From Planctomycetia bacterium (GTDB lineage: Bacteria > Planctomycetota > Planctomycetia > Gemmatales > Gemmataceae): 33,070 nt of DNA. Under the pieces are notes generated by a model. The model made no database searches. It was not told where the DNA came from and saw only the letters and a program-made list of their open reading frames with translations. The position numbers were made by a program, and so were the translations under genes. Numbering within the stretch: the first letter of the stretch is position 1; every line of letters starts with the position of its first letter. Where the stretch lies: contig JAEUIF010001059.1 in NCBI GenBank assembly GCA_016795185.1, positions 1 to 33,070 of the forward strand, in the 5' to 3' direction. Below, one piece after another: positions 31,279-33,070 of this stretch.

Positions 31279-32676
31279 TCACCCCACCAGCGCCCGGATC
31301 GGCTCGCTGTCGGTGACGAGTTTCAGCACGTCATCAGGCACGCCGCGGGCGATGCGCAGTTCGGGCACGTCGAAGAGCGTGTTCATGATCGTGCCGACCA
31401 CGTTCTGCATCGACACGCGTTCGGACGCGGCGTCGCCGCCGTTGGCGGTGGACTGGCCGATCACCTGGCCCATCCGCAGACCGCCGCCGTGGAAGAGCAG
31501 CGGAGCGAGGTTGCCCCAGTGGTCGCGTCCACCGTTCTTGTTGACCTTCGGCGTGCGGCCAATTTCGCCCGTCGCCACCAGGCAAATTTTGTCGTCCAGG
31601 CCGCGCGCTTCCAAATCCTCGATGAACGTGGACACCGCATGGTCCAGCGGCAGGCCCATGTACTTCATGCCTTCCGCGACGCCCGCGTTGTTCACGTCGG
31701 CGTGCATGTCCCAGACGAAGTTCGTCGTCACGGTGACGAAGCCACAGCCGGCCTCGCACAGTCGGCGGGCCAGCAGCAGCAACTTGCCCAGCGTCTTGGC
31801 GTTATCGACGTAGTTGTTGTAGTTCTTCCATTTCTTGTCGATCATGTCCGGCCGCACCAGCGGCGCGGTGTCGTAGCGCGCCACGGTGGCCGGGTCTTCC
31901 TTCGATAGATCGAAGGCATTGGCCACGCCGCCCAGCAGCACATCCACGGCCTGCGACTGGAACTTGTCCAGGGCATCCATCTCGCCGGTCTGGTCGATGT
32001 GCCGCTTGACGCCATCGAGCTGCGCGAGCAGTTCCCGGCGGTCGCCGAGGCGGTCGCGGTCGAGCTTCAGCTGCATGTTTTGCAGCAGGTTGCCGCCGCC
32101 GCCCGGCACGAACGGCGCGAAGTTGCTGCCCACCAGGCCGGTACTGGCGAAGTTGCCAAAGCTGCGCGTCCCTTCCTGCGTGCTGGGATCGACGGCGCGC
32201 GGCAGCAACAGGGCACTCGTCGGGATACCGGTGCGCGGATGATTCATGCCCGCGACGCGCGAGTAGATCGAGCCGAGGTTGGCGTTGAGAAATTCCTTGT
32301 GGACCACCGGCTTGATGTCGTGGTTGGCGTCGCCGGGGACATACGAGCGAACCACGGCCAACTTGTTCGCCAACCGGGCCAGCTTCTCGAAGGTCGAACC
32401 GAACGTCACGCCGGGGATCGAGGTTTGAATCTCTCCGGTGACGCTCCGATTGCCTTCAGGGGCGGACATCTTCGGATCGAACGTCTCGATCTGACTCGGC
32501 CCGCCATGCAGGTACAGGAAGATGACGGACTTATCGCGCACGGGCCGACCGCTCGCGGCGGCGGCAGCCTTTTGTTGCAGCAGCCAGGGCAACGACAGGC
32601 CACCCAGGCCCAGGGTGCCGACTTTCAGGAAATGGCGGCGGGAGAGGTCAGCGCCTCGGTCGTGGAGGGAGAGCAT
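31279..32676 (-). CDS. DUF1501 domain protein, Tat-exported
   Basis: This is a 465-residue protein. The N-terminus holds a twin-arginine signal (SRRHFLKVGTLGLGGLSLPWLL). The DUF1501 (sulfatase-like/alkaline-phosphatase superfamily) domain follows, with VIFLYLHGGPSQIETFDPK, NHDIKPVVHKEF, GEIGRTPKVNKNGGRDHW and LLFHGGGLRMGQVIGQS. Members are abundant in planctomycetes and are thought to be exported hydrolases, but no reaction has been assigned. They are often encoded after a DUF1549/DUF1553 cytochrome-type gene; here no such partner lies upstream, and the next gene on this strand is gpsA. The start ATG is at 32674-32676, and the 5' part contains an extra LSLHDRGAD before the signal. Confidence 0.92.
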   Translation of the reverse strand: MLSLHDRGADLSRRHFLKVGTLGLGGLSLPWLLQQKAAAAASGRPVRDKSVIFLYLHGGPSQIETFDPKMSAPEGNRSVTGEIQTSIPGVTFGSTFEKLARLANKLAVVRSYVPGDANHDIKPVVHKEFLNANLGSIYSRVAGMNHPRTGIPTSALLLPRAVDPSTQEGTRSFGNFASTGLVGSNFAPFVPGGGGNLLQNMQLKLDRDRLGDRRELLAQLDGVKRHIDQTGEMDALDKFQSQAVDVLLGGVANAFDLSKEDPATVARYDTAPLVRPDMIDKKWKNYNNYVDNAKTLGKLLLLARRLCEAGCGFVTVTTNFVWDMHADVNNAGVAEGMKYMGLPLDHAVSTFIEDLEARGLDDKICLVATGEIGRTPKVNKNGGRDHWGNLAPLLFHGGGLRMGQVIGQSTANGGDAASERVSMQNVVGTIMNTLFDVPELRIARGVPDDVLKLVTDSEPIRALVG

Positions 32677-32734
32677 TGGCGAAGCTCCAAGGAAGGTGGG
32701 ACGGATTCGCCGGCAGGTTCTTTAACGTTCAAGT

Positions 32735-32764
32735 ATAATAAACGACACTCCGACGACACCGCAA
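32735..32764 (-). promoter_or_regulatory. Possible promoter of the DUF1501 gene
   Basis: On the minus strand TTGCGG (32759-32764) is followed after 18 nt by TATTAT (32735-32740), a five-of-six match to the -10 consensus. The start codon lies about 60 nt downstream at 32676. Confidence 0.4.
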
Positions 32765-32790
32765 GGGAAATCTGAAAATCTGTTGGTTGG

Positions 32791-32839
32791 GCCGCTGGCG
32801 GCTTCGCATCAGCCGGGATCGTGCGAAGCCGCCAGCGGC
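32791..32839. terminator. Perfect 18-bp hairpin after gpsA
   Basis: The arms 32791-32808 and 32822-32839 pair perfectly around a 13-nt loop. The hairpin lies 11 nt past the gpsA stop codon. There is no adjacent T tract on the minus strand; it could be a terminator or another extragenic palindrome. Confidence 0.6.
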
Positions 32840-32849
32840 GCAGAGTGGA

Positions 32850-33070
32850 CTACAACAGCTGTTCGCCCTTGGGTTCGCGCGTCATCAAGTCCGTGACCGC
32901 CTGGCGCGCGTCCTTGTCCTCGTAGAGCACGCGATAGATTTCGGCGGTGATGGGCATCTCGATGCCCAGTTGCCCCGCTTGCTCGTGGACGCTGCGAGTG
33001 GTGTAGACGCCCTCAGCCACCATCTTCATGTGGTTCAGGATGTCGGCCAGTTTCTCGCCCCGGCCCAGCC
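32850..33070 (-). CDS. gpsA: Glycerol-3-phosphate dehydrogenase [NAD(P)+], C-terminal part
   Basis: The gene enters from the right edge, and its stop is at 32850-32852. The 72 or so visible residues read GLGRGEKLADILNHMKMVAEG, YTTRSVHEQAGQLGIEMPIT and VLYEDKDARQAVTDLMTRE, which is the conserved C-terminal domain of GpsA. The enzyme reduces dihydroxyacetone phosphate to sn-glycerol 3-phosphate for phospholipid synthesis in the cytoplasm. The catalytic lysine and the Rossmann domain lie beyond the window. Confidence 0.93.
   Translation of the reverse strand, partial: LGRGEKLADILNHMKMVAEGVYTTRSVHEQAGQLGIEMPITAEIYRVLYEDKDARQAVTDLMTREPKGEQLL

Overview
The window is GC-rich bacterial DNA. It looks like a planctomycete of the Gemmataceae type. 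The case rests on several lineage-typical items together: two Ser/Thr kinases with C-terminal membrane anchors, a DUF1501 Tat-exported protein, an ECF-like sigma factor of the kind abundant in planctomycetes, a secreted leucine-rich-repeat protein, a PilM-type protein in an otherwise unfamiliar operon, large multi-PAS histidine kinases, and short palindromic repeats between genes. No rRNA, tRNA, phage, insertion sequence or CRISPR array was seen. The species assignment is inference.

Layout. At 1-362 is the 3' end of a Uma2-family nuclease gene. From 385 to 5272 the minus strand carries a ferredoxin/metallo-beta-lactamase fusion, a TPR protein, a planctomycete-style Ser/Thr kinase and a membrane-anchored proline-rich protein with an OstA/LptA-like segment. 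At 5453-6604 is a plus-strand M20 deacylase (ArgE/DapE type). The minus-strand block 7039-13250 looks like an inner-membrane platform operon: a PilM-PilN fusion, a PilO/GspM-like membrane protein, and a third membrane-anchored protein whose frame is cut by one in-frame TAG. Every gap in this operon holds palindromic repeats. Next come hemC (minus) and a divergent secreted vWA protein (plus).

From 15912 to 25161 the minus strand carries two groups. The first is DUF2157, GDYXXLXY and saccharopine-dehydrogenase-like genes with overlapping ends. The second is a three-gene signalling unit joined by ATGA overlaps: a five-PAS plus GAF histidine kinase, a stand-alone receiver, and a REC-PAS-LOV-HisKA-HATPase-REC hybrid kinase whose LOV domain keeps the photoactive cysteine motif. 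At 25407-28658 the plus strand has a coiled-coil lipoprotein, a zinc-ribbon membrane protein with a duplicated short motif, and a Ser/Thr kinase with a GYF-like domain. The rest holds a secreted LRR protein (minus), a divergent sigma factor (plus), a VapBC-like pair (minus), DUF1501 (minus) and the 3' end of gpsA (minus).

The main candidates for new biology are the PilM-PilN fusion operon with its interrupted third gene, the LOV-containing phosphorelay, and the zinc-ribbon/GYF-kinase pair.
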